Source of the DNA: Paramecium octaurelia
Lineage: Eukaryota > Ciliophora > Oligohymenophorea > Peniculida > Parameciidae
Assembly: GCA_905182995.1 (NCBI GenBank)
Contig: CAJJDP010000100.1
Span: 327,403 to 391,402 of the forward strand
Direction: 5' to 3'
DNA length: 64,000 nucleotides
In this document: positions 1 to 12,293 of the stretch, piece by piece
How the letters are laid out: the number at the start of each line of letters is the position of its first letter
How positions within the stretch are numbered: the stretch's first letter is position 1
The notes under the pieces: model-generated
The model's database searches: none
What the model saw: only the letters and a program-made list of their open reading frames with translations
What the model was told of the DNA's origin: nothing
Program-made: the position numbers and the translations under genes

Positions 1-808
1 TTTATTGAATCAAAGCATTGTGATGACTGAGAAGAAGAATCAAGATGCTTCAACCTTAACCCAACCTAGTAAACAAGATCAGGGGCAATAAATGGTACCA
101 TTTTTTGACAATATGGGGTAACTGCTTTAAATTATAAAAAATAGAACTCAAGTGAAGGTTCAATAAATTGATAATGGTTAAAATACGAATAAATTTGATT
201 TTCAAAATAATGAATAATTACAATAACTCATTGATGAAATTATTGATCAAAAACTAAAAGAATTAGGTTTATTAAAGGATGAGGATAAATTTAATCCAAA
301 TGATTATAAATTTTAGATTTTTACTAAAATTCCCATTTTTACAGCCATTCCATAAAAGAAAATTAATGTAGATTTGAAATTAAAAAATACTGGTACTAAG
401 AATTGGATTAATCCACATATAATAAATAAAGAATTAAACATCAATTAGAAATTTAAGGATCTTGCTCCAGGTAGCGTTTTCTCAGTTAAAATTTAAATCC
501 CATACATGGTTCAACATTTTATAAATAATGCTTAATATAATTATATTTTCGAAGTAAATTATCAATCCTAAAAATAGATCTGTGTTTAAAATGAGAAAGG
601 CGTGTAGTATACAATAAATGGGCAAATTCCAATAAGAGTGAAGGCTCCAGCCAAAAATTAATTGTCGCCTTAGGAAGAGAAGATCTTTAAATTATTGGAA
701 CTTTTCCCATAAAAAGGGGATGAATATATAGTTAAATTCGTTGCCGAACATGGAAAATATAAAAATGCTGATTAATTGATTGATGAATTATTATAGTAAA
801 ATTTATGA
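1..808 (+). CDS. NBR1-like protein, C-terminal part (5' end outside window or near position 23)
   Basis: The frame is open from base 2 and ends at TGA 806-808, with many in-frame TAA/TAG read as Gln. A region around 385-560 begins with N-T-G-T-x-N-W and ends in a hydrophobic strand, resembling the central four-tryptophan (FW) domain of NBR1-type autophagy receptors. The last ~45 codons (KIFKLLELFP...ADQLIDELLQ) look like a UBA-type three-helix ubiquitin-binding domain. FW plus UBA is the NBR1 C-terminal layout; such proteins link ubiquitinated cargo to autophagosomes. An ATG at 23 could be the start, but the open frame upstream suggests the gene continues off the window. The assignment rests on motifs only. 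Confidence 0.6.
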
Positions 809-896
809 AAAATTTCCAAGATTTTGTTGAATTATACGAATGGGTATTATAATTACTTTTCATTTACTTATTTGGAATATTATTAAATTTTGGATA

Positions 897-1379
897 ATGT
901 AACAAAGTGATGTGGTAGAATTCTCCTTCAGTCTGTAATACCCAAATGAAATTGAGGTCGATTAGAAAATTCATTTTCGAATGAATTCCTCTGCCGATAT
1001 TTCCTCAGAAGAAGAAAACGATTTGGAATTGAAAATATAATAACTATATAGCAAAACCAAGCAAGCCTTGCAATCTATTGATTAGAAGGAGTCTTTGTAA
1101 GAGGGAAGGAATACACGAAATCAAAGTGACATGTGTAGTTACCTTGTTTGCAGCAAATCTCTGCAGTATGCTTAACTGCTTATCTCAAACAATGTCTTTG
1201 CTCGAAGTCATTAGATCAAGGGATTTACCACAATATCGCCTGCAAAACATAAACAAAACATATCTAGAGAGGAGAGCGCGAAAAAGTAGAATAAATTCCT
1301 GGGGAAATAGAAAATACGATTCAATAGTTATTTAAGCATTCCTAATAGGAACATTTGTTTCACTTATATCAGCAATTGA
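897..1379 (+). CDS. Hypothetical protein, 160 aa
   Basis: ATG 897 opens an intronless frame to TGA 1377-1379. The first third is acidic (SSADISSEEENDLELK around residues 31-50) and the remainder is polar and basic with several serines and glutamines. There is no signal peptide, membrane segment or recognisable domain. It lies 88 nt after the NBR1-like stop and 48 nt before the next gene, all on the same strand. The codon pattern (Gln written TAA/TAG, no TGA) supports coding. I do not recognise the family. Confidence 0.6.
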
Positions 1380-1427
1380 AAATAATTTATTGTATTTTAT
1401 AGTTTTTTAATACTACGATATTTAATA

Positions 1428-2324
1428 ATGAAAAGCAGGGAAGATTCAGTTTCAATAAGAAGTGATGAATAATCGTTGGATTTAGATTGCAGAATTATGA
1501 AACCAAAGTTTAAATAGCAAGACTATGATACTTATCAAACAGAAATAACTACTTCAGTTTATAAGAGAATAATGGAGATTCAATCTAGTTCGAATGAGTA
1601 TAAATTCAAAGCATGTCATGAAACTATTTTTTCAACAAATAAATCTGATTGTAAAAGAAAATCGAGTGATTTTTAAATTTAAGAATCAAATGAAGAGCAC
1701 ACGAAAAATGACAAATATGTAAATTAAAACTGCGATGATTTACTGGGAAAAGATAAGAAAAGAAAAAAAAGGTGTAAAAAAGGTTCTTTGTACTCTGTTA
1801 AAAGTCAATCTCAATCTCCAATTTAGAATCAGAATTAATAAATCTAATTATTAGAAACATAATCAAAAAAATCTCAAAGGTCTGTATACAAAAGCTCAAC
1901 CGTTAATAAATCAAAAAAAGGAATGAGCAACTCCTAAGACAGACTGTTTGGGTATTCCCTAGATTATCAACCCATAAGAATACAACAACGATCCAATCAC
2001 TTTTTGACACATTAATTTGATTAATTTAAGGATCCGATCCAAGAAAAACTCAGTCTTAATTAATTGAATATATATTCATTGAATGAAAATAAATTAGGCT
2101 CAATCTACAGGAAAACTAATAATTGCTTACTGAATGCATCACAACCCAAAAGCATTTTAAAAAGCAAGTCTGTATGCAGCGAAAGTAGCAACGGAGAGAA
2201 CAGTAGCAGACACAAATCAATGAAGTCCTCTATTTTTAAAAAAGTTACATTCGAATCAATAAAAGGTTAAAATAATATGAAATAATCTCTTCGCAACTAA
2301 TAACAATTAATAATCATATAGTGA
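1428..2324 (+). CDS. Hypothetical Ser/Lys/Gln-rich protein, 298 aa
   Basis: The frame is intronless from ATG 1428 to TGA 2322-2324. It is hydrophilic and probably disordered, with lysine clusters near residue 110 and repeated S-K-S / K-S-Q runs. Close to the C-terminus it carries KKVTF, which fits the R/K-V-x-F docking consensus for protein phosphatase 1; this short motif may be chance. No membrane segment or folded domain is visible. The next gene is convergent (AFG1, stop at 2372), leaving 47 nt. Family not recognised. Confidence 0.6.
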
Positions 2325-2371
2325 ACATTTAACATATGTATATATATATATTAATAATATACTTAAATTCA

Positions 2372-3772
2372 TCATTATTTTTATTAATCAAAATATGATG
2401 GAGTCTCTAGATATTCTTTCGATTGCATCTCCTTCAATCGAGATCTACACCTTTCAAGAGCAAACTCTTCGTCGTATTGATCTCCCTTGTTCTTTACAAC
2501 GAAGAGATTCATCAAGTCTCTTTCTGCAGAACAATACAATTTGGTTTTATGATTATACATTTCATCAATTAATAATATAAATCTCCTAGCAGCATTTCGA
2601 TTACTCATACTAATCTGTTTTACTCCCTTTAAACAAATAGTATGATAATTCCTACATAAAGCTATGAAATCAGATGCTCCTACTACATCCTCACATAATT
2701 CTTCATAATCAAATAATGCAACTCCATTTGCTTGTCTTTTTACCTTGAAGTTTCTTCCTTCGATAACTTCGATTTCCTTTTCATAACTAGTAAATATAGA
2801 TACAAATGACTTACAATTTGTCCGTTTTACTCATTCTTTTGAAAATCCCCTTCATTGTTTGTTCAGCACTTTCATCCAAAGGACTAATATATGTTAATAA
2901 CCTTTCACTTTGAGCTTCAGACTATTGAGAATACAGAATATTCATACGTAAGAGTATCTATAATCAACTTACGAGTCCATATTGTGAATAATGCATGATT
3001 GCTTTAAAAATGGAATAAATGGTAAAAATAGATGTCTTTACAATCCTCCCTTATACAAGTCTTCTGGAGGTCTGTTGGATGTTGCAACTAAGACCATATG
3101 ATTACTGATCATGGTCTCGAATAACCTCTTCAAAATCAAAGCATCTCCTATATCCGTGACTTAGAACTCGTCTAAACATAATAATCTTATATCTTTAGCT
3201 TTTGCAGTACCAACCTTATTCACTGGATCCTCTTTACTAGAACACTTGTGTAAGTCCTTCTGGATATCTAGCATGAATTCGTTGAAATGGATTCGTTTCT
3301 TCTGGGGAATTTAACATTATTCGTAAAATAAATCCATGATATAAGTCTTCCCACATCCTGGAGACCCAAAAACATACAACCCCTAAATCTATTATACAAA
3401 TGGGCGATTGTGGTCCTCCTGAGTCGATTATAGCTTAGTCTAGCTTATACTAACGGTTTGAGATCCCCCGAACAAAGAGCTAAAGAATGATGACTACTTT
3501 GCAGATGGTTATTACACTTGACTTTGCTAGGGTGTATGATTTCTTCTAATAAACTCATCCAGGAATTTTGAGTATTGTAACCATTATTGATGACTCTAGA
3601 CCAATTGATCGTTGACCCTATCAAATTAGACAATCTTTTAGCCTTAATTATTTTATCATACCGTATTCACTTACCTCTCGTCTTGAGCTATTTCCTCTTG
3701 TCTTACCAAGTATTAATATTGCTCCAAAACGGCACCAAAGTTGAATCTCACCCTTCTCAAGCCCAAAAACAT
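2372..3772 (-). CDS. AFG1L: AFG1-family AAA+ ATPase (AFG1L/LACE1, ZapE-like)
   Basis: Mitochondrial inner-membrane-associated ATPase implicated in turnover of respiratory-chain subunits (family knowledge). Visible motifs are Walker A G-S-P-G-C-G-K-T, Walker B L-C-L-D-E-F-Q-V-T-D, sensor [11 protein letters not shown], and the family C-terminal motif [12 protein letters not shown] followed by SAERDL. Four short introns are inferred; those at 2787-2814 (28 nt) and the 32-nt one just before Walker A are clear. The first may be 19 nt (unusually short) or 40 nt; both keep frame. The product is ~431 aa, in the family range. The N-terminus is basic, consistent with a targeting peptide. Start is the ATG at 3772, the first in frame. 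Confidence 0.88.
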
Positions 3773-3810
3773 TTATAATAATTTTTATTTAAACCAAGAT
3801 TAAAATTAAG

Positions 3811-4389
3811 TCATTAATCATTCTTTATAATTTTAATATAAAGCCAATTACACACTGCCAGTATTACTACAATGATGGACACTGTTAGAGTTACCAATTA
3901 CCAGTAATTTAATGAGTCTTTCACTTCCACTCCAATCTAATGTTGTCTGTGATCTTGCTATCTCACCTATGTTATTCTACTGTTATCATCAAATAATGAG
4001 GACTATTTATGACAAGATAACTCAAAAAAAAAGTATTTGTAAAAATGATAAATCGTCTACGTGTTTTTTCTTGAAGTCGTAGAGTTCTCCATAATGGTTC
4101 TGTACATTATTTTTGCTCTTTCTTCTAGTCTCATAGGAACCTATGTTCAAAATATATCTAAATCTACGTAATTTATTTATATTATCTCTACAACTTTAGT
4201 TTCTAGTTTTTAGATGTAAAAATTGTTTGGATATATTTTATAATTCTGAGGATTCGACAATTCTATTTGAATTTCTAATATATTCTCTGAGATATTTTTC
4301 ATTTAAAATTCCGCCTATACTTGCAACGTGTTTCTATTATATGCAAATGTTAGTTTGTTCTAAGCCGAGAACATCAATAATTCATCCAT
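3811..4389 (-). CDS. VAP-like MSP-domain protein with C-terminal membrane anchor
   Basis: Product 183 aa after removal of a 27-nt GTA...TAG intron that holds an in-frame TGA. Residues ~5-110 resemble the MSP domain of VAMP-associated proteins (N-K-L-T-F near the start, then N-P-Q-N-Y-K-I-Y-P-N). The C-terminus has a hydrophobic segment (LVTLTVSIIVVILAV) followed by a short charged tail, i.e. a tail anchor for the ER. VAPs tether ER to other membranes by binding FFAT motifs. An oxysterol-binding protein, a class of frequent VAP partner, lies elsewhere in this window (30.3 kb). The loop sequence is divergent, so FFAT binding is not certain. Confidence 0.65.
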
Positions 4390-4467
4390 TTCTTTTTACC
4401 TTATAAAAGAGTACTTCAAAAACTAATAATTAAACAAATTAAAACTAAATTACGTTATTAATTAAAT

Positions 4468-5246
4468 ATGAAATCGAAGCTTCAAAATGGAAATTATTTT
4501 TTGAATAAAGATTTCGCCTATTATCAAAGACCATAAATACCTGTAACAATCCAATCAAAATCAGCACTTGAAATTAAATCGATTCCCCAACCAACCAGTT
4601 TTCAAAAAAAACAGAAAACCATTCACTATTATGATTAATAAAAATTTGAATAATATACATCTGCTAAAACCAAACTCTACGATTTACTCAGCTTAAGATA
4701 AAGTAAATATCATCTATCATTCAAGCTAATAGGACACCTATTCAAAGAAGAAGATAACCTGAATCTTCTCTCATAGTTAAAAGGAATCCTGAGGTCTATA
4801 CATCTATTATCGAAATGAACGATGTCAAATCAAAAGTCAAAACTGCAAGTCAAGAATGTCCAAGAACCTCATAAAAAATCACAATGGTTCAACACTCATC
4901 ATAATTAGTGAGCACTTAAAAAAGAAATCATAATCATTCGAAATCTACCAACCACAATAATACCTCGACCCCATTACTCAACAAAACTGTCTCTTAATTT
5001 CAATGCTTCACCCCTCTAACAAATTAAAAAAATAATGCTTAATCCGATCTCCTGCAAAGAATCAAATAACAAAAATTAGAAAGTCTAATCAATCTTATTA
5101 TCAATAATCAACTTAATAATATTGTAAATGGCTTCACACTCATTAAGAACACTGCCCCTCTCCTACCTTACATCAGGGAATTGGAGAGAAGAAAAGCAGA
5201 ATTCAAATAAAGAAGATTTCAAATTAAATTAATCAGAATTAAATGA
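4468..5246 (+). CDS. Hypothetical basic Ser/Thr-rich protein, 251 aa
   Basis: ATG 4468 to TGA 5244-5246 with one 23-nt intron at 4703-4725, without which the frame meets TGA. The protein is rich in Ser, Thr, Asn and Lys, with a charged helix near the C-terminus (YIRELERRKAEFKQRR). It has no membrane segment or known domain. It is divergent from the VAP-like gene (79 nt between start codons) and convergent with the TRF4-like gene (about 100 nt). Not recognised. Confidence 0.6.
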
Positions 5247-5347
5247 ATAACTGAAAAATTAATAATAAAACTATTTTTCTTCCTATTTTATCCTAGATAT
5301 CCATATCATAATTAGATTGGTTTATACACAAAATATATAAATAAATA

Positions 5348-8300
5348 TCAGAATTAACTATCAAGAAGATTTGTATTCTGCCATTAGATCAGATCGACAA
5401 GCTTCTCGATATTTGTTTAATGTAATTATAACAAGTCCTTCTAATCCAATTTCTTTTACAGACCTATTGCTATTTGATTCATATTCTCCTTCAGTTCCAA
5501 ATAAAGTTCCTTGAATACCTGTAGAATTTCTTATATCTTTGAGACATAGATCTAAATTTTCTCATCATTTATAGGGGAAATAATATTCAAAGGCAATCGA
5601 TCTCCTTATTCTTAAATAGGCATAAAGGTCTCATCTGAATGTAAAGAAATGCATTATTATTCAGGATCGAAATTCCACCCATATCTTTACAAAAAGGACA
5701 ATAATTTATCTCCCATTGAAACATTCTCCCCTATCGCAGCTAACATAATGGTCAAACAAAAAGAACTCACTCCTCCAGTGTAAGAGTCATTCAATCCTCT
5801 TTATTTCAAGATCTTCTTCAACACTATGGCTACTTAAGTGAATCCTTTGACTGAAATCCCAACTTACCGTTGGTAATCTGTAGATAGAAGTCCAACATGG
5901 TATCCCTGATATCCATACATAGGGTATGGTTGCTATAATTCAAAGGTGATGTCAATTTATATGTTTTAAGCTTTACTTAAAAATCAATTAAATACATTAT
6001 TCTCCTAATTTCAAATTCATTTATTCAATATTTCTATGATTCATCACATAATAGAGTGGGTTACCTACAAATTCTAAAAACCCTATTGAAGGATCAATAG
6101 TAATTTTAATCAAAGGTATGCTTGCTTGAAAGATGTGTCTAAATGGTGTGAAAGGATAAATTACTTGTAACTAATAGCCCACTTCATTTAGGAGAAAACT
6201 TCCAATAGTTTTCTCATAGGCTCAAACAGTTATGGTTTTGTAAACACTGGTAACCCAAAAACTACCATATCAACATCGCTATCGTGCAGGGCCAACCCTG
6301 TTCTTGAAGAACCGAAAATTACAGGCTCAACTTAAAATTAGAAGAAATGGGCTTTAATAATATGTTATACCCTTAAAATGGCAACTTCCCTTGCTGCTCT
6401 AAATTTGAATAGATTATCCTATTCTTTTTAATATATTGATTAAATATCCCTTGATAGTTTATGTTCCAAAATGTTTGAGCATATATGGTTAAGTGTATCT
6501 TTATCCAAATCATATTTATATGTTTTTTATTCTTTACTTAAGCTTTTTACCAAGCCTGGTTTCTGAGGAGTATTTTCTTATTCTTTTTTTTGAGAAAGAG
6601 CTTTCGTAGGTGTAGAATTTCCCATTTTGTAATCGTCAGATAAATAATTTTGTTATGAAGAATTGGACTTCTTAATTAAGATTACTTATTTTTCAACTTG
6701 TACCTCTTTTTACTCTTTAACTTTTTTACTATTTTATTTCTTTTTTTTCCCATTAAATTTCTTTTTGGTCACTTCAATAAATTCCCCATCATCATCATGA
6801 GTAGAAGTAGTAGTGCAAAGAAATGTCTCTTAAACTTATTCTTATATTTCTTCTTGTTTTTAGTTTTCTATTTTTATTGAGGGTTCAAATTACTAATTTT
6901 AAACACTTTCACTTGATTCTACTTACTATATTTCAGGTAGTTTTTTTAGCTTCTTCTTTTCTTGATTTCTAAGATAAAAATAGATAATTACTCTTTTCTT
7001 CTTTGTTTTTTCTTTTGATTCTTTGATTAAGTATCATTGATCCATTCTTCATCAAATTGAATTTCTTACTGTTATTATAACTATTAATACTCAGTGCAAT
7101 TTGATGTACATTCACTCATATATTGTTTTTTTTGACTTTTTGCCTTTTTCTATTTTTATTTTTTAAATTTCTTCTGGTTTTCTAGTTCTATAAATGTTTC
7201 TTCCATGAGTTTCTTCATAAAAGACGTAGTGAATTCATAAAATATATTTTCTATTTCCTCATCATTTGTGCTAAATAATCTTTGTTCATTTTCAGGTAAT
7301 ATTTAAGATTTCTAAGGGTTGTTGAATAAAATGCTAAGTTGCTACAATTTCTGATATGTTTGCTTGTCCTACTTTGGTTTGACTCTTTTGATCTCAGAAG
7401 CTGAGGTCAATGGAAATTCTTTGAGTAATTATCTGGAAATCAAAAATTTACAAAATAGAACATATTCATTTAGAACTTACTTGAGAGGTACTGAAAACAA
7501 CTCTTTAGGTTGATTAAAATAGTATTAAACTTCTGAGCAAAGAGTTTAGAGTTACAGGGGATTTGATTTGATAAAGTCTGTCCAAGATTAAATTAATATA
7601 AGTTCAGAAATTGATTACTTCTAGTTTGGTTGCTAAGCAAACAATTATTTAAATTCAAGAAAGGACTAATTTAAGTTCAGAGATAGATAATTAAATCTAA
7701 CATGATTCAAATTTAACAAATTTTTGTTATATGTGTAATTATCACCTCCACAAGATTGGCGATATCTATAAATAAACTTAATTGAGTACTTTAATAGAAT
7801 AGCAATTTGAAATTCTTCGACAAGTAATTCAGACAATGTCTAATAGACTTTCTGTTTTTTGAGGTTGATTTCATAATATCCTTCATCTTCATAAGATTCT
7901 AACTCTCCCCAATTTGTAAATATGGTGCCATTTGATATTTCTTCAAATGAATTTATAATTTGTTCAACATCCCCTCTTAATGTAATGGTATCAAATAACC
8001 ATTCATAATCAGACACATAGATGTGATCTAGGATGTACTTTAATTTATTGAGATTTATGAAATACCTTATGTGCATTTAAATCAATCTTATTTAAACGCT
8101 TACAATTTTAAATAGAATAATATCTACTTAGTTCCTCAGCAACATTAACTTCAAAAGGACTACATAATAATTCCTAATATTCATGCACCCCATTTTGATC
8201 TATCTTGAACATTTTAAGATATGAATAAACTCTAAAGTAGGATGTAAAGGAGAGCACATCGTCCAATTGTTCCTAATTTAGTTGTCTCAACCTTGAAATT

Positions 8301-8451
8301 AGAGTGATTGATACCAATCAAAAATGGATTATTTTAAATCGTTAGATTTTAGGTTTATTTCTGGTTAGGGATTGCCATAGTAAATCACTTTATTAATTTG
8401 TCTGGCTGAGGTTCTATTGACTTAAGTCAGAGGATAGAAAATTTGGTTCAT
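5348..8451 (-). CDS. TRF4/Cid1-type non-canonical poly(A)/terminal nucleotidyltransferase with long N-terminal extension
   Basis: The catalytic domain is in the C-terminal half. It shows G-S-S-R-T-G-L-A-L-H-D-S-D-V-D-M (the polymerase beta superfamily G-S...D-x-D), the third acidic strand (Q-I-D-I-T-F), and the PAP-associated region with G-G-V-S-S-F-C-L. Family members add nucleotides to RNA 3' ends, e.g. TRAMP-type polyadenylation for nuclear surveillance. At least six introns of 22-28 nt are needed, and one more small intron or miscount must exist to keep the total in frame. About 980 aa. The N-terminal ~350 residues form a helical region I do not recognise, followed by a Lys/Gln-rich linker. 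Whether that part is one gene with the catalytic part rests on the continuous open frame. Confidence 0.8.
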
Positions 8452-8549
8452 AAATAAATTATTTTCTAATATTTTCAAAAATGATAAAATAAATTTGGGG
8501 GATGTTTTTGTTGTTTTTAATTGTACTTGAGTATATGCAAAATATATCA

Positions 8550-9219
8550 TCATCTGTACCTTCTGAGGGAAATTCTGTTTCTTCTAGCGTAATTGGCTCT
8601 TCTTGATGGTCTTGTTTGGTTGTTTCTGTGACCCTTTACTCTGAGACCTCTGCTCTTTCTGCCAGCAGATGTTAAGCCTAAAATAATAGAATTTGCAGAC
8701 TATACCTCTTAATTCTCTGTGCTTGTGAACAGGCTTGGTGATCCAATTGATTCTTGAATCTCCTCTGATGGCTGGATGGAATGGATCAACTGTGATGACC
8801 TCATAATATTTATATGTTCCGTCTTGAGCCACCCAATATGAATTCAAAACTCTCAATGCTCCAATTTTTCTGCCAACTCTCTCTTCAGCAACTGATCTGA
8901 GATTTCTGGTGGGCTTCAATTGATTAACTCCTTGACTCTTGGGTTTACCCTTAACAAGACCCTTTCTGATCAACAATTTTCTTCCACCTCTTCTGACTCT
9001 GACTCTGTAAATCACGTAACCTTTAAAAGATCATTTTAAAATCTAACCTTATTTGGCCTTGTAACCTAATCTTCTGGCTTTATCTGGTCTGCTGGGTCTT
9101 GTTGCTCTATGAATGACGGGCAATTATCTGTATTCCCATGTTCTGATTCTCATGATGAAGCTGAGGACATCAGATTATTTCTTTTTCCAAAGCTCTTGTA
9201 AATATTTATATGCACCCAT
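8550..9219 (-). CDS. RPL15: 60S ribosomal protein L15e (eL15)
   Basis: Structural protein of the large ribosomal subunit. It starts [17 protein letters not shown] and contains the family landmarks [26 protein letters not shown], and [15 protein letters not shown], ending L-R-R-Y-R. Two introns (9021-9047, 27 nt; 8678-8705, 28 nt) are removed, giving 204 aa, the usual length of eL15. Ignoring the second intron would replace the true C-terminus with unrelated residues. Usage is biased to AGA for Arg, as expected of a highly expressed ciliate gene. Confidence 0.97.
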
Positions 9220-9329
9220 TATGAAAGAGAAAAAAAGATTTTTATTTATTAAAAAATTTCAAATCGATATAAACAAGCACACTAATTAAACACAGATTTA
9301 AATTTCAAAAATAGTGTAAAAATATGTCA

Positions 9330-9872
9330 TCAAAGTTCGTATTTGAAGAGATTATTGTTCAAGAAATTTAGATCAAATAAATTGCTATCATCATACTACT
9401 CCCATTTTGTGAACTAACTTTGCATGCTTGGTTTTTGAACTGTTTATGGAGATTCATGTCGTTTATATTTCATGATCTCCGTTCGATTTAAACTTTTTAT
9501 TTACTATAATTGACTAATTGATCGTTATTTTATTGTCTTTGGTTTTATGGAGCATTACTCTATATTAAATCCTAAAGTGAATGGGCAAGGGCGAAAAGCC
9601 CTTTAATTTTTGATCTTCCTCAATGCTGACATTGCCCTCAATATCTTCTGATCATTTACATAAAGCTTCTGATGAGGGGTGGTTGATGCTTAGTGCTGGG
9701 AGTTATTTTTCTGATGTTCCTCAAAAATTTAATGTTTAGGTTATAAAGTGCTGAAACTCTCCAATTACAATCCAAAATTCATCTAGAACTTCTGTTTTCC
9801 CTTGGAATCTACAAAAGCAGTCGAAGGACGAATCTGCCTTAAAGGAGTGATTTATTTTTATTTTTTTACCAT
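9330..9872 (-). CDS. Hypothetical Gln/Lys-rich protein, ~180 aa
   Basis: Intronless frame from ATG 9872 to TGA (complement of 9330-9332). Composition is polar with many Gln, Lys and Ser, and there is no membrane segment. The frame is also open for a few codons upstream of the chosen ATG, so the start could be earlier. It lies between L15e and ZNHIT1 on the same strand, with 110 and 170 nt gaps. No family recognised. Confidence 0.5.
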
Positions 9873-10044
9873 CTTCTCCTTCGCCCTGTTTTTGCTCAAA
9901 ATAAATTAATATAGTCCATTTTCCTAGAACTTTTACAATTATTAACTTGAAATATTTCCAATATTCTTTCTACTGCTTTGCAAATTATGTTGGCTTAACA
10001 TTTTTTATATATTAGATTAAGTCCTTTATATAATAATTATTAAA

Positions 10045-10494
10045 TCAATAATCCATGCGCTAACATTGTATTTCCTTATGAGTTTAATGACAATCTAAAC
10101 TGCAATACCTTTCTAGACATCTCGGACATGTATATTTGGCCTACGATCGGCATATACTACACTATTTAGTCTACTACGGCTTCGCTTTCGGAGTTATATT
10201 CTGGAAATTGAGGAACTCAGAATCTAGTGGTGTATTTTTTAGCATCTTCTTTAAGTTGACATTTTTTCTTAGTGTATTATTCTATTTCTTCTTAGCAATT
10301 CTCAACATCTTGCTCTTCTTTCTATTCGCAGATGCATCAGAGAGTTCTTCTTCCGCCAATTTGTTTGGTGAATCATAATAATCACTCTCCAAAATATCCA
10401 GTTTTGATTAAGTTCTTAAACTCCTTTGATTTTCATCTATATTTCTCACATAAGTGTATGTCTTTGTGCGCTTTTAATTTCTAGTTGTAGCCAT
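10045..10494 (-). CDS. HIT-type zinc-finger protein, ZNHIT1/Vps71-like
   Basis: 149 aa, no intron. The C-terminal ~35 residues form a zf-HIT knuckle: C-S-I-C-x4-A-K-Y-T-C-P-R-C-x3-Y-C-S-L-D-C-H-x3-H-x4-C. The N-terminal part is basic, with an L-D-I-L-E-S-D-Y-Y stretch and a later R-K-N-V-x-L-K-K-M-L stretch that match the layout of ZNHIT1, a subunit of the SWR1/SRCAP complex that exchanges H2A.Z into nucleosomes. Length agrees with ZNHIT1 (about 150 aa). Other zf-HIT proteins are possible, but most place the finger at the N-terminus. Confidence 0.8.
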
Positions 10495-10868
10495 TAAATA
10501 CCTTTTAATATTTATAATTAAATTTTTTTTTTATCATAAAATTTTGCGATCTTAAGCTAAATTTAAATTGTGAATCATTAAAAGATATTCAAACTATTAG
10601 ACTGTCTTCCATAATATTTAAATTATTTATATTCATAAAGAAGCTAATTCATTAAAATTGCTCAATTAGTGTTAAGTATTTTTGAAATACTATTGTTTGA
10701 GGTTGGAAGTATGCTTAGATGACAACATTAAGATAGATAATATTTAATTAATATTCTATTAAGTCATATTAAATTAGAAAACACATCATGGAAGCAGTAT
10801 GTATCAGGATGTGCGAATTGAGGTTAATTTCCTAAATGGAACAAAGATTTCTTATTTTAATTTAACTG
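10495..10868. other. AT-rich intergenic stretch
   Basis: 374 nt between the start of the ZNHIT1-like gene and the stop of the membrane protein downstream. It contains poly(T) and poly(A) runs and frequent TGA in all frames. I see no gene, hairpin or repeat in it; it probably includes the ZNHIT1-like promoter. Confidence 0.5.
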
Positions 10869-12293
10869 TCACATCTATTTATAATATAAAATATTACAAA
10901 CATCATCACATTTGACATTTTCAAAGATCAAGAGTAAATAATATTCTAGTTGATCTAAATATGCTTTCATCCTTTTCATGTATAAAGACCCACCAAATCT
11001 GATAGTAATCTATTCGTTTTCCCTCCTCAAATCTTTGATGTGAATGATTTCATTATGCGAACAATCAATGATCAAAAATAAAAATAATTGGAATATCTTA
11101 GGAATGGTGTAAATTTGAAAGTCTTAACACAACAATTAGATTTAATATTTTTTATTGCTGAGGACGAGAGCCTCATGTAAAATTTTCTTGAAGTTGATTA
11201 ATTAGGATGAAAAATTGTAATTTTCAATTTTTGAGATTAGATTTTTTAAAAATAGTTTTTTTGCTATTACTTGAAATTTAACTTCGTTATACTTTTTATT
11301 TTCTTTAATAATCCTTATGAGAGATATGATTATATTTAGATACAATCTAGATGTTTTTTTTTAATTATTTTTCAAAGTTGATTCATAAAAGTGAATATCT
11401 TTCTAGATTAATATAGTAGGTTAGTTCCCAAAAAATATTGAGAAATTAAGTTTTAATAATTGTCTTTCATAATCAACCATGATAGCATTGTTTAGACTGT
11501 CTATACAATTTAATTCAAAATTGTTCACTTTGAAATAAAGATACTATTCAAAAGTTTAGTTTTTAAATTTAGAGTTACGAATAAAACTTATCACCTCTTC
11601 TTAAGATTAAATATTTTTAGAGAATGTAGAAGCTACGTTTATGAATTTAACTTTTTCTTTGTCAAAATTTAAAAGTATGTATTTTTGAACATGAATAATT
11701 TATTTCAGTATGTTTTCCCATCTTTGATCTGTTTTTGTTAAAAGGTACTAAGATCTCAATGCTTTCTGATAAACGTAAATCATTACGATTAAAAGAACAT
11801 GAATACCTATGGCAAACAAAATAGTAGGTAAATCAAGTTTTGTACTATAATAAATGAGATGGGTAACTCTCATTATTAACAAAACAACACTTAAGATTGA
11901 TGAATCAATAAATTCAAGCACAAAAATATTTACAACATTTGCAGCCATTTGAGTAGAACCCTTAAAATACATTATTTCTGCCTCTTCTTGTGGATCAAAA
12001 AATAGAAGATAGCCAATATAAATAATATTGAGGAGGCTTATACTCATTCTTATTTAAAAGTCAGTTTTGACTGGAATTAAAAAAAAGGGCATTGTAATTC
12101 CCCATGAAATAAGCAAAGGGTAAACAGTTGAATTGTTATGTTCAATAAGTGAAATGACCAACTTGAAAAATAATAAAATTTGAAATGCAATGGTACTAAC
12201 TTTTAAATAAAACCTTCTTTTTGGAAATTAGTGTTCTTGGATGTAATTATCTTCAACGTCTTAATTCAGGAATTATAACTTCAACTTGTGCAT
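10869..12293 (-). CDS. Multi-spanning membrane protein with degenerate histidine-kinase-like cytoplasmic region
   Basis: A single 1,425-nt frame (474 aa), no intron. Residues ~35-175 contain about six hydrophobic helices. The rest is soluble. Its order of segments recalls the intact hybrid kinase at 23.1-25.6 kb: a segment where the H-box should lie (NNQKKTSRLYLNIIISLI) with no Ser-His-Asp/Glu, and a hydrophobic segment in the position of the ATP-binding N-box (IFQLFLFLIIDCSHNEII) without the N-x-x-x-N-A pattern. No receiver domain follows. I infer a dead histidine-kinase relative, perhaps a sensor scaffold. The frame is intact over 474 codons, so it is not an obvious pseudogene. The kinase ancestry is the uncertain part. 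Confidence 0.6.
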
